Assembly: GCA_934691925.1 (NCBI GenBank)
Contig: CAKUTI010000004.1
Location: 1-64,000 of the forward strand
Direction of reading: 5' to 3'
DNA: 64,000 nt
Source: an uncultured Treponema sp.
GTDB lineage: Bacteria > Spirochaetota > Spirochaetia > Treponematales > Treponemataceae
Shown: piece by piece, positions 26,004 through 35,810 of the stretch
Position numbering within the stretch: position 1 is the stretch's first letter
Layout: each line of letters starts with the position of its first letter
Made by a program: the position numbers and the translations under genes
Notes under the pieces: generated by a model
What the model was told of the DNA's origin: nothing
Seen by the model: only the letters and a program-made list of their open reading frames with translations
Database searches by the model: none

Positions 26004-29000
26004 ATGCCAGGATTAAATCAGCTTAAAAAATTCAGCGAAGATATAAAAGATGTTGGCGACGAGACAAAAATTCGTGCCAAACGCGGTGAAAAATCTCCAA
26101 AAGTTCCTTTCCCAGCCAATATTTCAGAAGATGATGACTCAGACGCGTTTTTGCTTGGAATGCCGGATATTCATACGGAAATAAATCCGGATGTAAAGTT
26201 AGATGATGATTCAGAAAAAAAAGCGGAAAATGAAAACAACGCTTTGAATGATTCTGGCGAATTGAATTCAAACAATTTGGATTCAGACGACTTTAATCCA
26301 GAGAATTCGGATTCGCTTAGCGGCGAAAATCTTTCTTCGGAAAGTCAAGCTCCAAATTTTGATTCGCTTTTTGTTCCGCAGGGCGAAAACGGCGGCGAAG
26401 CTCCAGATTTGTCCGACTTTATGGACGATGTTCAGCCGGCTTCATCTCAAAATGAAAATAAAAATGCGGAAAATGACGAGAAATCAGAAACTCCTGCTGA
26501 AAATAAAGCTTCCAGTTCGACTCCGATTGAAGAGTTAGACTTGGACGATTTGCTTTCTGGAATGGATTTGAGCGAGCCTGCTGAAAACGCGGCTTCATCT
26601 AGCACGGAAAATGGCATGGCTTCAGACGCAGGTGCAGCGGATGAAAATCCAGTTTCTGAAAATACGAGCGAAAATCTTTCCGCCGAGCCTGATTTTGATT
26701 TTGGAAATCTGAAATTCGACTTGACTTCTGGAGACGAAAATTCTTCTGACACGGATTTTGTTCCGCCTGAAAACGGTTCTGATTCTGAGGATGTCGCTTC
26801 TTCAAAAACTGATTCGAAAGAAGCTGTTTTTTCAAATAAAAGCGCGGCTTCTGTCGCGGACGCAGGTTCGGCAAATGCAAATCTGGCTTCTGAAAACGAA
26901 CTTGCCGCAAACGAAAAAAAAGCAGAAAACGCTTCTTCATCTGAGCCGCTTTCAAACGGCGAAAATCCAAACTCTGTTTCGCCAGACGACGCTTTTCAGA
27001 ACGATTCTCTTCAAAACGACGCTTTTGGTTCTCAAAATCCTGTGGACTTGACTCCTGATTTTGACGCAGATGATTCAAAAAATCTTTCCGATGCTGCTTC
27101 AAAAAACGGAGATTTGTCATCTGATTCTGGATTAAAATCCGAATCTGATTCCGTAAATGCTAGCAATTTTGATTCTCTTCCCGACATCGGCGATGATTTG
27201 AGCATTTTTGACACATCTGGCTTGGATTCTCTTGACACTGGAAACGGCGAAATTCCTGACGCGAGCCTTGAAGTTCCTGGAGATGATTCACTTTCTCCTG
27301 ATTCAGAGATAAATCTTAGCCCGAATATCGAAAATTCTGATTCTGACGGCTCTGATTCTAGCGAGAAAAAAGAAAATCCTGAAAATGTGGACATTTCGCC
27401 TGAAATTTTTGACACTTCTGAGATGGACGGAATGGATTTTACTCCTAAATCTCCTGAAATTTCTGAAAATGAGTTTCCAGTTACGGGCGAAGAGCCGAAA
27501 TCTTCCGATGATTTTGAGCTTGACGACAGTTTTTCAATTCCTGGCTTTTCCGACACTGACACGGCAGACCTTTCAAAAAAATCTCCTGCGGTTGACACAG
27601 TTGACTTTAGCGGAAAAGGCGGCCGGCCGCGAAACACTTTGACCGATGAAGAATACGAGCAGTTCAGGAAAAATCTTTCTAATTATCCTTTGAATTTGCG
27701 GCTTGCTGTTGAAGATTTTATCGCGAAAAATGAATTTAAAGATGACGCGGTTTTTGAAATCATTGAAAAAATCTTGAAAAAAACTTCTGCGCGCCAGCTT
27801 GCGACTCAGCTTGAAAAACTTCTTGATATTTCGATAAATATTCCGCGCGATTATGAGCGACGTTCTTTTGCACAGTACGAGGCTTACAAGCAGTCTTTCC
27901 AGTACACTTTAAAGAACCGGATTATTCCTGCGGCGATTGCTGGCTTGATTTTGTGCTTTGTTTGCTTTGGGCTTTTCAAGGCGGCTCAAAAATTTATCTA
28001 CGAGCCTGTAATGGCGGGCATAAATTACAAGCAAGGCTACGCTCTTCTTGAAGACAACGATTTTCCTCAGTCGGAAGACAAATTCAACGAGGCTGTTTCT
28101 CATAAGCCTGTAAAAAAATGGTTTTTCAAATATGCAGACGGCTACCGCTCGAAAAAACAGTACGAGCGCGCGGCAAAAATGTACAAGAACACGCTTCGGT
28201 TTTTCAATCACGACCTTGACGCTGGAATTCAGTACGCGGAAATGGAGCTTTATGACCGTGCAAATTATGAAAAAGCGGAAGAAATCGTAAAGCGCGAAAT
28301 TTTGGATTATCACATAAACGACCCGAGAGGACTTCTTCTTCTTGGAGATGTTTTTCTTGAATGGGCGGACGTTGACGATTCAAAATACGAGCTTGCAAAA
28401 AATCAATATGTCGAGCTGATTCAGCGTTACGGCGAGAACAACCTTTATCTTTCGAGAATGTTGCGTTACTACATCAGAATGGACAAGCTTCGCGACGTTC
28501 TGAATTTGAAGAACCGCTTTTATCCGAATGTGAAGTCTCTTTCTTCTGATGACTGGACGGAGCTTTCTGGCTATCTTCTTGAAAAACTTTACGGAAAACT
28601 CAGCCGGAACGACGAATATTTGCGCTCTTACATTGAAGATGTGCGCTCAATGCTTGAAATTGCGGTTTCATCGAATCCTCAAAATCCTGTTGCGCGTTAC
28701 AATCTTGCGCGATATTTTGTGAACACAGGATATTCCGAGCAGGCAAAATCGGAACTTGAACATTCTCTTGACCTTTTTGATTCCGCGAAAATCCGGACGA
28801 AAAAAAATATTTACCGCGAAATCAACGCTTCCAGAATTCTTGGCGAAATTTACGCTGGAAACCGGGAATATCTAAAGGCGCAGGAAGTTTACACGCGCGG
28901 AGTTGATTTGTACAACGATGAGCATGAAACGGCGGGCTTTGAAGGCGACGAGAACACTGGAAAACTTTTTGCGGACTTGGGCGACATCGACTATTTTATT

Positions 29001-29606
29001 TCTGGAGAAAATGACAGCGCGCTTTACAATTATGAGAAGGCGACTCAGATAAAAAACGACACGCCTTCTGTGAACTATAGAATCGGCGCGATTTACTATG
29101 GAAAAGGCGATTTTGAAAACGCACTTTCTTCGTTTATAAAAGTCCACGATTCTGAGCCGAATGATTCGAACGTTCTTCTTTCGCTTGGAAACACGCTCAG
29201 CTTGCGAGGCGACAATTTTGCGGCGCAAAGCTATTACAAGTCGCTTCTTTCTCATTTGAATCTTGAAAAGGCCCGCAGGAAGATTTTGCTTCCGCAGGAA
29301 GACGAGGACGAGGGAATTATCGTTGACTTGTATTTGAAAGCGAGCAACAATCTCGGAGTCGCGCTTTACAAAGTTGCCCAGCAGACTGGAAACAGCCAGA
29401 TGAATGCCGACGCAATGGTTCGTTTTGCCGATTCTATGAAAGCGTGGGACGCTCTGACGCGAAATCCGAGAACAATGGTCAGAATGGAAGGCGGAAATTT
29501 GGCTGAGCAGAATTCAAAATATATTACTCATTCTTATCCTGAATTTGAGCCTGCGATTTACACTGAAATTCCAAAAATTCTTTCAAATGAAAAAATGCTG
29601 GAATAG
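26004..29606 (+). CDS. Giant membrane-anchored TPR protein, FlcA-like (periplasmic flagellar collar)
   Basis: 1200 residues. The N-terminal ~530 residues start with a conserved-looking MPGLNQLKKFSEDIKDVGDE and then become a long acidic Asp/Ser/Glu/Asn-rich tract. A basic folded segment (about 545-635) precedes one membrane span (about 640-660, IPAAIAGLILCFVCFGLF). The rest is periplasmic and made of TPR units (GYALLEDNDFPQSEDKFNEA, PVARYNLARYFVNTGYSEQA, DTPSVNYRIGAIYYGKGDFE). This order of cytoplasmic tail, one helix and periplasmic TPRs matches the spirochaetal flagellar collar protein FlcA as I know it from Borrelia. The assignment is by architecture, not alignment, so no symbol is given. 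It is transcribed from its own promoter. Confidence 0.6.
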   Translation: MPGLNQLKKFSEDIKDVGDETKIRAKRGEKSPKVPFPANISEDDDSDAFLLGMPDIHTEINPDVKLDDDSEKKAENENNALNDSGELNSNNLDSDDFNPENSDSLSGENLSSESQAPNFDSLFVPQGENGGEAPDLSDFMDDVQPASSQNENKNAENDEKSETPAENKASSSTPIEELDLDDLLSGMDLSEPAENAASSSTENGMASDAGAADENPVSENTSENLSAEPDFDFGNLKFDLTSGDENSSDTDFVPPENGSDSEDVASSKTDSKEAVFSNKSAASVADAGSANANLASENELAANEKKAENASSSEPLSNGENPNSVSPDDAFQNDSLQNDAFGSQNPVDLTPDFDADDSKNLSDAASKNGDLSSDSGLKSESDSVNASNFDSLPDIGDDLSIFDTSGLDSLDTGNGEIPDASLEVPGDDSLSPDSEINLSPNIENSDSDGSDSSEKKENPENVDISPEIFDTSEMDGMDFTPKSPEISENEFPVTGEEPKSSDDFELDDSFSIPGFSDTDTADLSKKSPAVDTVDFSGKGGRPRNTLTDEEYEQFRKNLSNYPLNLRLAVEDFIAKNEFKDDAVFEIIEKILKKTSARQLATQLEKLLDISINIPRDYERRSFAQYEAYKQSFQYTLKNRIIPAAIAGLILCFVCFGLFKAAQKFIYEPVMAGINYKQGYALLEDNDFPQSEDKFNEAVSHKPVKKWFFKYADGYRSKKQYERAAKMYKNTLRFFNHDLDAGIQYAEMELYDRANYEKAEEIVKREILDYHINDPRGLLLLGDVFLEWADVDDSKYELAKNQYVELIQRYGENNLYLSRMLRYYIRMDKLRDVLNLKNRFYPNVKSLSSDDWTELSGYLLEKLYGKLSRNDEYLRSYIEDVRSMLEIAVSSNPQNPVARYNLARYFVNTGYSEQAKSELEHSLDLFDSAKIRTKKNIYREINASRILGEIYAGNREYLKAQEVYTRGVDLYNDEHETAGFEGDENTGKLFADLGDIDYFISGENDSALYNYEKATQIKNDTPSVNYRIGAIYYGKGDFENALSSFIKVHDSEPNDSNVLLSLGNTLSLRGDNFAAQSYYKSLLSHLNLEKARRKILLPQEDEDEGIIVDLYLKASNNLGVALYKVAQQTGNSQMNADAMVRFADSMKAWDALTRNPRTMVRMEGGNLAEQNSKYITHSYPEFEPAIYTEIPKILSNEKMLE

Positions 29607-29658
29607 GCTTTAAGAAATTAAATTGCGGAAAACAGGAACTTTGCAGGAATTTTGACAG

Positions 29659-30279
29659 ATGAAATATTTTTGTGTTCAGAATGGAATCGAGCTAAAAAAG
29701 CAGCTTATCTCTTTGCGGAAAGAATTTTTTAGAAAATCGATTCATATCTGCACTGCTTTTGTGCCGCTTTTTCTTTCGATAAACAAAACTTTTGTGATTT
29801 GCGCGCTTTTTGCCGCTGGAATTTTTTACGTGATTGCTGAGACTTTACGATTCCGAGGCAAGGAAATTCCTTTTGTTTCTGATATTACCGCAGCCGCCGC
29901 CCGGAAACGCGACGAGAACAAATTTGTTCTTGGCCCTGTAACGCTTGTCGCCGGAGTTTTGATTGCGGCGATTTTTCTAAAGCCAGTTCCCGCCGCCGCT
30001 GGAATTTACGCGCTTGCTTTTGGCGACGGGCTTGCGAGCTTGGCTGGAAAAACTTTCGGAAAAATAAAAATCCCTTTGACGCACGGAAAAACTGCTGCTG
30101 GAAGCTTAACTTGCTTTACCGCGATTTTCTGCTCGTGCTTTGCCGCGACAGGCTCTGCTAAAACGGCTTTGGCTTCAGCAATAATCGGGGTGGCGGTTGA
30201 GGTTCTTCCTTTAAAAGATTTTGACAACCTGATAATTCCTGTTTTAATCGGCGCGGTCGTAATGATTTTCAATCATTGA
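29659..30279 (+). CDS. Dolichol/polyprenol-kinase-like CTP transferase family membrane protein
   Basis: 206 residues with about six hydrophobic spans. The motif YALAFGDGLASLAGKTFGK, followed by KTAAGSLTCF, is the signature of the SEC59/VTE5-VTE6/CdsA-related family, which transfers phosphate from CTP to lipid alcohols or makes CDP-lipids. The N-terminal LRKEFFRKSIHICTAF also fits. Substrate could be undecaprenol, another isoprenol or diacylglycerol; the sequence does not decide. It is 52 nt after the FlcA-like gene on the same strand. No good ribosome site is seen. Confidence 0.75.
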   Translation: MKYFCVQNGIELKKQLISLRKEFFRKSIHICTAFVPLFLSINKTFVICALFAAGIFYVIAETLRFRGKEIPFVSDITAAAARKRDENKFVLGPVTLVAGVLIAAIFLKPVPAAAGIYALAFGDGLASLAGKTFGKIKIPLTHGKTAAGSLTCFTAIFCSCFAATGSAKTALASAIIGVAVEVLPLKDFDNLIIPVLIGAVVMIFNH

Positions 30280-30414
30280 AAAATTTTTTGGAATTTTAAA
30301 AATCCTTTTTGGATTTAAAATTCATCTGTTCGGAAATCCGCTGAAAAAAATTAAAATCAAAAGTCACAAAAAAATTTGTTTTCTTCTATATATTTGCGTT
30401 TCGCAGAATCAAAA

Positions 30415-31254
30415 TTAAAGCCACATATACATTTTGTGCAAATCTTTAAGATAAAAATAAGTTCCTGCGTACAAAAGTCCGGCTCCGAAAGCTATAAAAA
30501 CGTAGTTGTCGGCGCAAATCAAAAGAACGTAGCCTGCGTACAATGCGAAAATCCAAAGTCCAATCGGAATAAAATCCTTGTTCGCGTGCTTTACGCTTCT
30601 AACGTAAAATGAAAAAACGGCGAGAATTATCAATATGAATCTTGCTGCGTTCAAAAGCGTCATAAATCCTTCAGTTACAAGCCCCGCCGACGAAATTCTT
30701 CCAGTGTTCAGCGGAATTATCAGCGCGAAAAGAAAAGCCGACACAACCATAATCAGATAATTTCGCTCGATGTCCTGCCGCTGTTCAGTCTCGCTGAAAA
30801 TTGAGGCGCAGGCAAAGCTAAGCGGCGCGAGAATTCTTCCAAAAAGAACGATGTTTCCAAGAAAAATCAGAAGATTTGTGAAAGTCTGCCAGACTCCAAA
30901 GCAAATTGTGTAGAATCTTGCAGCTTCGCATAGAATTCCGAGAAGAAAAGCCGAAAAGAAAATTATCTCTGAGGACTGCGTGTTCTCAAAATATCTGAAA
31001 ATAAAAAACAGGACGACTGGAACGTAAACTGCAAGAAGAAAAAATGAAATCAAAGTCGGAATAAGATTTTGCTTTGTAAATGAAAAATTTCTAAAAAACT
31101 CAGAATTCAGATAGTCTGGAATCCGCAAAGTCGGCGGCGGAATCAAATATCCTTTTGCGAGCGTGTAAATTAGCGCGAGAACTGAAAACGCAATCGACGC
31201 GAGCGAAACATACATGAAAAACTTTAAAATCCGATTACGAATCTTCAATGTCAT
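30415..31254 (-). CDS. Multispanning membrane protein of unknown function
   Basis: 279 residues with seven to eight hydrophobic helices covering nearly the whole chain, arranged like a 7TM module (FFMYVSLASIAFSVLALIYTL, LIPTLISFFLLAVYVPVVLFF and so on). No enzymatic motif is visible. The protein is not recognised. It has a convincing promoter whose -10 box ends 6 nt before the ATG, with only T residues between, so the message is probably leaderless. It is transcribed away from the DUF2259-like gene at 31355. Confidence 0.7.
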   Translation of the reverse strand: MTLKIRNRILKFFMYVSLASIAFSVLALIYTLAKGYLIPPPTLRIPDYLNSEFFRNFSFTKQNLIPTLISFFLLAVYVPVVLFFIFRYFENTQSSEIIFFSAFLLGILCEAARFYTICFGVWQTFTNLLIFLGNIVLFGRILAPLSFACASIFSETEQRQDIERNYLIMVVSAFLFALIIPLNTGRISSAGLVTEGFMTLLNAARFILIILAVFSFYVRSVKHANKDFIPIGLWIFALYAGYVLLICADNYVFIAFGAGLLYAGTYFYLKDLHKMYMWL

Positions 31255-31260
31255 AAAAAA

Positions 31261-31289
31261 ATCTTAAACGCAACTCAAAAACTTGTAAA
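31261..31289 (-). promoter_or_regulatory. Sigma70-type promoter giving a probable leaderless mRNA
   Basis: On the minus strand TTTACA (31289-31284), a 17-nt spacer and TAAGAT (31266-31261). The start codon begins 7 nt past the -10 box. Confidence 0.65.
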
Positions 31290-31354
31290 GTCTGCATTTT
31301 GGAAAACCGAAAATATAAAAGATGTGAAATATTCTTATTTCATTGGGAGGACTT

Positions 31355-32056
31355 ATGAAAAAGCTTCTGTTGTCTGGAATTATCTTTTTTGCGGCGGCTT
31401 TTCTGACTTTTGCAGGAGATGCAGCGGCTTTCGTTGATTTGGGACTTTCAAATGACGGAAAAACTTATGTCTTTGCTGAATATGGAAAAACTGACCGGAA
31501 TTTTCAAGGTTATGCGGAAATTTACACTGTAGATATTGCGAAAAATGATTTTATTGACGGCGGAGTTTTCAAGACTTCTCCTTCTGCTTCAACTGCTTCA
31601 AAAAGCGGAAAAAAAGTTTACGAGGAGCTTTATTCAAAGGCTTCTTGGTACTTGAAAAGATACAATCTAAAGCCGGTTGACGTGGACAATCTCCTTTACG
31701 TTCGCGATGAAAGCAAGACAAGTGACAGCGAAATTGTTTTTAAGGATTTTGAAGGCTCTACAGCTGACAAAAGCATTTATTATCATATCAAACTTGAAAA
31801 AAATGTGATTGGAAACGGCGCGAATTTGAAATCTTCATTTTTTATAGCTCTTGAGAAACAAGATGAAAACGGCCACGTTATTTCAAGAAACGTTGTCGGC
31901 TCGCCTGACATAAAAAGAAAGCTCGTTACAGACTACACAATCGACAGAATTTTTTCTGACAAGTCGGGAAGAAATCTCGTTTTCGTAGTTGAAAAGAAAC
32001 TTTCGGATTCAAACGGAATTTCAATCAGATATATGGTCGAGACGATTCGCCTTTAG
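31355..32056 (+). CDS. Predicted secreted protein, DUF2259-like
   Basis: 233 residues from the ATG at 31355, placed 4 nt after a strong GGGAGG. A signal peptide (KKLLLSGIIFFAAAFLTFAG) is followed by AAAFVDLGLSNDGKTYVFAEYGKTD and YAEIYTVDIAKNDFI. This opening resembles the predicted secreted DUF2259 family known from treponemes; I am relying on memory of the pattern. The repeated strand-turn motifs (DLGLSNDGKTYVFAEYG, SDKSGRNLVFVVEKK) suggest a beta-propeller-like or beta-sandwich fold. Function is unknown. It is monocistronic. Confidence 0.65.
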   Translation: MKKLLLSGIIFFAAAFLTFAGDAAAFVDLGLSNDGKTYVFAEYGKTDRNFQGYAEIYTVDIAKNDFIDGGVFKTSPSASTASKSGKKVYEELYSKASWYLKRYNLKPVDVDNLLYVRDESKTSDSEIVFKDFEGSTADKSIYYHIKLEKNVIGNGANLKSSFFIALEKQDENGHVISRNVVGSPDIKRKLVTDYTIDRIFSDKSGRNLVFVVEKKLSDSNGISIRYMVETIRL

Positions 32057-32089
32057 ACTGTTTTCTTCTATTATATTTTGCGATTTATG

Positions 32090-32150
32090 AAAAGCCTTCG
32101 GCAAAAGTGAAGTGAGGAAGTCGCTTCATTTGATGTTGGAGGCTTTTTTT
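32090..32150 (+). terminator. Terminator of the DUF2259-like gene
   Basis: AAAAGCC (32090-32096) pairs with GGCTTTT (32141-32147), followed by more T residues. An inner TGAAG/CTTCA helix is enclosed. Confidence 0.7.
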
Positions 32151-32232
32151 AATTTTCTTGAAATTTTTTCTAAATTTTTTGCTCGTTTCTAACTTTTTTT
32201 TGAAATAAATAAGCAGAAAAAAGGAGGAACTT

Positions 32233-33381
32233 ATGAAAAGTTTTAAGAAAGTTTTTTTGGAAAAGCGCAAGCCGATTTTTAATTATTTTCTTACTGTTTT
32301 TATGATTTGCGGATTTGTGATTTTTTCAATCGGACCTGTCTCGTGCCGAATGACCGAAGAAGGAATTGAAATTCAGCCCGGCGACAAAACTTGTCCTGTC
32401 GTTGAGTCGTTTAACTTAACTGGAAGCGGCTCGTTTTCTGTGAGCTGCTCTGAGAAAATTGTTGTTTCAAGCGCGTCTGTAAATTGCCTGAATTCTGAAA
32501 ATTTAGGCGACGATATTTCTGTCTTGTCCGTTGATTATGATGAAAGCGGAAAAACTGCGGAAATTACGCTGGACGGAAGCACGCAAGTCGGCGAAAATTA
32601 CGTTTTCAGCGCGGTTATTACCGACACGAGCGGAAATTCAACTGAATTTGAGCAGGAATTTGTCGGCTTCAATGAAAATCCTGCGGTCTTAATTTTTAGC
32701 GAGATTCGCACAAAATCGGAGGCGAAAAGCAATAAAAGCGATTTTATCGAATTTTATTGTCTGAAAGGCGGAAACACGCACGGCTTGAAGCTTTGCTCCG
32801 GCGCAAAAGGTTCTAGTTTTGATTATATTTTCCCTGCAATGGAAGTTCAAACGAGAGAATATATCACTCTTCATAACCGTACTTTTGATTCAGAAAACGC
32901 GATTAATGAAACAGAAAGCGACCTTGCCTTGTCTAAAGCCGATGAAAGCTGCGACACTGCGCGTGATTTGTGGCGGGACGGAACTGATGCAAAAATCGGA
33001 GTTTCGGCTGATGTTCTTGTTCTTAAAAATTATTCAAGTGAGACAGCCTGCGACGGAATCGCCTATTGCAAGTCAACTTCTGAAAAGTGGGGAAATAATC
33101 TTCAAGCAGAATATGCCGAAATTTTGTTTTCGGAAGGAATTTGGACTTCTGGAAGCGATGTTTCTTCGGCTTTTAAAAGCGATTCTGCGACGACTGTATA
33201 CCGCTCGATTTCAAGAAAAAATGTCTCGGAGCTTTTTGAAAAATACGCTTCGGGAGAAATCGGGAAAATTTCTGGCTGCGCTGATGACTGGAAATTGACT
33301 GAAAAGTCTGGAAGCGGAAAATCGGTTGTTTCCGGTGCTACTCCGGGATTTGAAAACAGCACAAATTATTTTTCAGAATAA
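32233..33381 (+). CDS. Lipoprotein with Ig-like and lamin-tail-like domains
   Basis: 382 residues. AAGGAGG sits 5 nt before the ATG. A long signal sequence ends at SIGPVSC with Cys38 as probable lipidation site. Residues ~50-145 look like a bacterial Ig-like domain (VVESFNLTGSGSFSVSCSEK, ENYVFSAVITDTSGNST). Residues ~150-380 begin with VLIFSEIRTKS and SDFIEFYCLKGG, the opening pattern of lamin-tail domains, and contain many cysteines. It is presumably displayed on a membrane surface. No enzymatic motif is visible; the lamin-tail call is pattern based. Confidence 0.65.
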   Translation: MKSFKKVFLEKRKPIFNYFLTVFMICGFVIFSIGPVSCRMTEEGIEIQPGDKTCPVVESFNLTGSGSFSVSCSEKIVVSSASVNCLNSENLGDDISVLSVDYDESGKTAEITLDGSTQVGENYVFSAVITDTSGNSTEFEQEFVGFNENPAVLIFSEIRTKSEAKSNKSDFIEFYCLKGGNTHGLKLCSGAKGSSFDYIFPAMEVQTREYITLHNRTFDSENAINETESDLALSKADESCDTARDLWRDGTDAKIGVSADVLVLKNYSSETACDGIAYCKSTSEKWGNNLQAEYAEILFSEGIWTSGSDVSSAFKSDSATTVYRSISRKNVSELFEKYASGEIGKISGCADDWKLTEKSGSGKSVVSGATPGFENSTNYFSE

Positions 33382-33435
33382 TTTTATTCGGCTGCTTGCT
33401 AGTAAATAAAAACGAAAACCGCTAGAATAACGGTT

Positions 33436-35709
33436 ATGTCAGAATTATTAGCGCCAGCAGGCAGTATCGAAGCACTTGATGCCGCAATCGGTGAAGGCGC
33501 CGATGCGGTTTATCTCGGACTGAAAAGTTTTAACGCAAGATTAAGAACAACAAATTTCGCATGGAATCAGTTTGAAGCCGCAGTGGACGCGCTTCACAAG
33601 CAGAATAAAAAAATTTATGTTACTGTGAACACAGTCAGTGAGGAACGCGAGACTGAACGTCTTTACCGTTTTCTTTCGTATCTGAATAAGGTAGGACCGG
33701 ACGGACTTATTGTTCAGGATATGGGCGTCATTCGGATGTGCCGCGAGTTTTTCCCGAATCTGGAGCTTCACGGTTCAACTCAAATGAATGTTGAAAGCGC
33801 GGCGGGTGTGAATCTTTTAAGTAAAGCCGGATTAAAACGTGTTGTTGTTGCGCGCGAGCTTGGTCTTGAAGAAATCAAATACATAAAATCGCACACAAGC
33901 GCGGAAATTGAAATGTTTGTGCATGGCGCGCTTTGCGTTTCGGAAAGTGGCTTGTGTCTTTTTTCAAGTTTTTTGGGCGGAAAATCAGCTAACCGGGGAA
34001 TGTGCACGCAGGCTTGTCGCCGCTATTACACTGTTGACGGCGAGAACGGCGAAAACTCAGGCTATTATTTTTCTCCTTGCGATTTGCAGCTTATCGAGCA
34101 GATTCCTGATTTGATGCAGATTGGTGTTGAAAGCTTTAAAATCGAAGGCAGAATGAAAAGCGCGGAATACGTTGGCTCTGTTGTTGCGGCTTACCGTTAT
34201 CTGATGGACAATTGGGAAAAGGACAGACGCGGCGCGCTTGCAACTGCAAAGCGTCTCCTTTCAACGGACTTTGCGCGTGCAAAAACTTCTTATTGGTATA
34301 ATTTTAAGACGAATGAAGAAGGCGTTGAAAAAGCAGGTGCTCTTATTTTGAATCCAAATCAGGCTGGCGGAACAGGAATTTATCTTGGAAAAATCGACAA
34401 GATTGAGCCAGCAAGCGATGAGGCTAAAAACAAGGCGCGTGAAGCTGCCGGTCCTAATGCCGACCCTAAAGATTATCAGATTATGATGGTTCATTTGAGC
34501 GGCGGAAGCTACGACCCGGACATAGGGGATTCAATCCGTTTGCACAGGCAGGACGATACAGGCAGAACAAGCCATAAAGTCCGCACCGTTGCAGATATAA
34601 AAGGCGTAAGAATGATAGATGTTCCTGTCGGATTTAAGCGCGGAGACTCTGTCTATCTTCTTCAGACAAAATCAATGTCGAAACGCTATCCGAGAGTTCT
34701 TCCGTCTGACATCAGCAGATATAGAAAACAGCCTGGAAATGAGTCTCTTCCAGTTCTCGACCTTACTCCGATTGCGAAAAATGAGCTTTCTTATTTTCCG
34801 GAAGGCGTTTACGTTCAAGTCTCAACGATTTCTGATATTTACCAGATTCTTGCAAAAAGTCCTGTCCGCGTGATTTTGGAGCTTAATTTTGAGACACGAA
34901 ACGATTTGCTTGTGAAAAAAACGAAAATCCCGCTTTCAAAAAAGCAGATTATAATTTCGCTTGACCCTTATCTTCCTTCTTCAAAGGAAGAGCAGCTGGC
35001 TTCTGACCTTGAGAGCCTGATTGCAGATGGCTACAGCACTTTTGTTGTGAACAATATGGCTCACATCAATATGCTGAGGGGCAAAAAAGCGAATATGATT
35101 GCAGGTCCTTACCTTTACACTTTTAACCGCTGGGCTGCTTCTTGGTTTGAGAATCAGAATATCGGCGCGTTTATATCTCCGCTTGAAAATTCTTTCGACA
35201 ACTTAAAGGAAACTTGGGAAGAAAACGTCCGCGGAAGAGTTATGGTGACGGTTTTCGCTTATCCGGCTCTGTTCCGAATGAGATTCAGGCTTCCTGAGAG
35301 CTATGATTTCCTTTATTTTATGGATAAGGAAGAAAAAGTTTTCAAAGTCAATTCGAATATTGACGGAACTCTCGTTATGCCGGAAGCTCCGTTTTCTATT
35401 GCCGACAAAACCGACAAAATAAAAAGCGCGGGCTTCACGAGAATCCTGATTGATTTTTCAAGGACAAAAGTTTCAAGGCAGGAACTAAAAATGGTTACGA
35501 CTGCGATAGTAAAAAAGCAGCCGATTCCTGAAACTTCGAGATTCAACTGGAAAGACGGTTTTTACAGCCCTGAGAAAATTGAAATTTACAAGGCGATGAA
35601 CGAAAAAGCTGCGGCGGAGCGTGCGGCAGGATTTGGAAAATCCAAAGTTCCTTATAGGAAATCTCCGAGAAACGAAAACAGAAACGGCGGAAAACCGCGC
35701 CGCCGCTAA
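33436..35709 (+). CDS. U32 family (collagenase-like) protein, probable RNA-hydroxylation factor
   Basis: 757 residues. The N-terminal TIM-barrel part begins ELLAPAGSIEALDAAIGEGA and contains the U32 signature FKIEGRMKSAEYV. Cysteines at 167, 174, 190, 194 and 215 (GALCVSESGLC, GMCTQAC, SPCDLQ) fit the conserved set proposed to hold an iron-sulfur cluster. The long C-terminal half is as in the RlhA subgroup. Characterised relatives RlhA and TrhP hydroxylate cytidine in 23S rRNA or uridine in tRNA using prephenate; which applies here is undecided. The last ~30 residues are basic (Arg/Lys/Asn). No Shine-Dalgarno sequence; TAGAAT ends 6 nt before the ATG. Confidence 0.88.
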   Translation: MSELLAPAGSIEALDAAIGEGADAVYLGLKSFNARLRTTNFAWNQFEAAVDALHKQNKKIYVTVNTVSEERETERLYRFLSYLNKVGPDGLIVQDMGVIRMCREFFPNLELHGSTQMNVESAAGVNLLSKAGLKRVVVARELGLEEIKYIKSHTSAEIEMFVHGALCVSESGLCLFSSFLGGKSANRGMCTQACRRYYTVDGENGENSGYYFSPCDLQLIEQIPDLMQIGVESFKIEGRMKSAEYVGSVVAAYRYLMDNWEKDRRGALATAKRLLSTDFARAKTSYWYNFKTNEEGVEKAGALILNPNQAGGTGIYLGKIDKIEPASDEAKNKAREAAGPNADPKDYQIMMVHLSGGSYDPDIGDSIRLHRQDDTGRTSHKVRTVADIKGVRMIDVPVGFKRGDSVYLLQTKSMSKRYPRVLPSDISRYRKQPGNESLPVLDLTPIAKNELSYFPEGVYVQVSTISDIYQILAKSPVRVILELNFETRNDLLVKKTKIPLSKKQIIISLDPYLPSSKEEQLASDLESLIADGYSTFVVNNMAHINMLRGKKANMIAGPYLYTFNRWAASWFENQNIGAFISPLENSFDNLKETWEENVRGRVMVTVFAYPALFRMRFRLPESYDFLYFMDKEEKVFKVNSNIDGTLVMPEAPFSIADKTDKIKSAGFTRILIDFSRTKVSRQELKMVTTAIVKKQPIPETSRFNWKDGFYSPEKIEIYKAMNEKAAAERAAGFGKSKVPYRKSPRNENRNGGKPRRR

Positions 35710-35728
35710 AAAAATAAATAAAAGCTGA

Positions 35729-35772
35729 AATGGCTGGTTTTGAGATTTTCTCTTGCCAGCCATTTTTATTTT
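35729..35772. terminator. Bidirectional terminator between the U32 gene and ssb
   Basis: AATGGCTGG (35729-35737) pairs perfectly with CCAGCCATT (35756-35764), followed on the plus strand by TTTATTTTT and on the minus strand by an AT-rich, T-containing tail. It serves converging genes. Confidence 0.8.
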
Positions 35773-35810
35773 TCGCCAATATTCTTAAAACGGTGTTTTA
35801 AAACATTGTT

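Noticed and set aside
26599-27120. Long minus-strand open frames opposite the acidic tract of the FlcA-like gene
   Set aside because: They are the antisense of Asp/Ser/Glu/Asn codons, rich in Arg/Gln/Phe/Leu, with no start signal.
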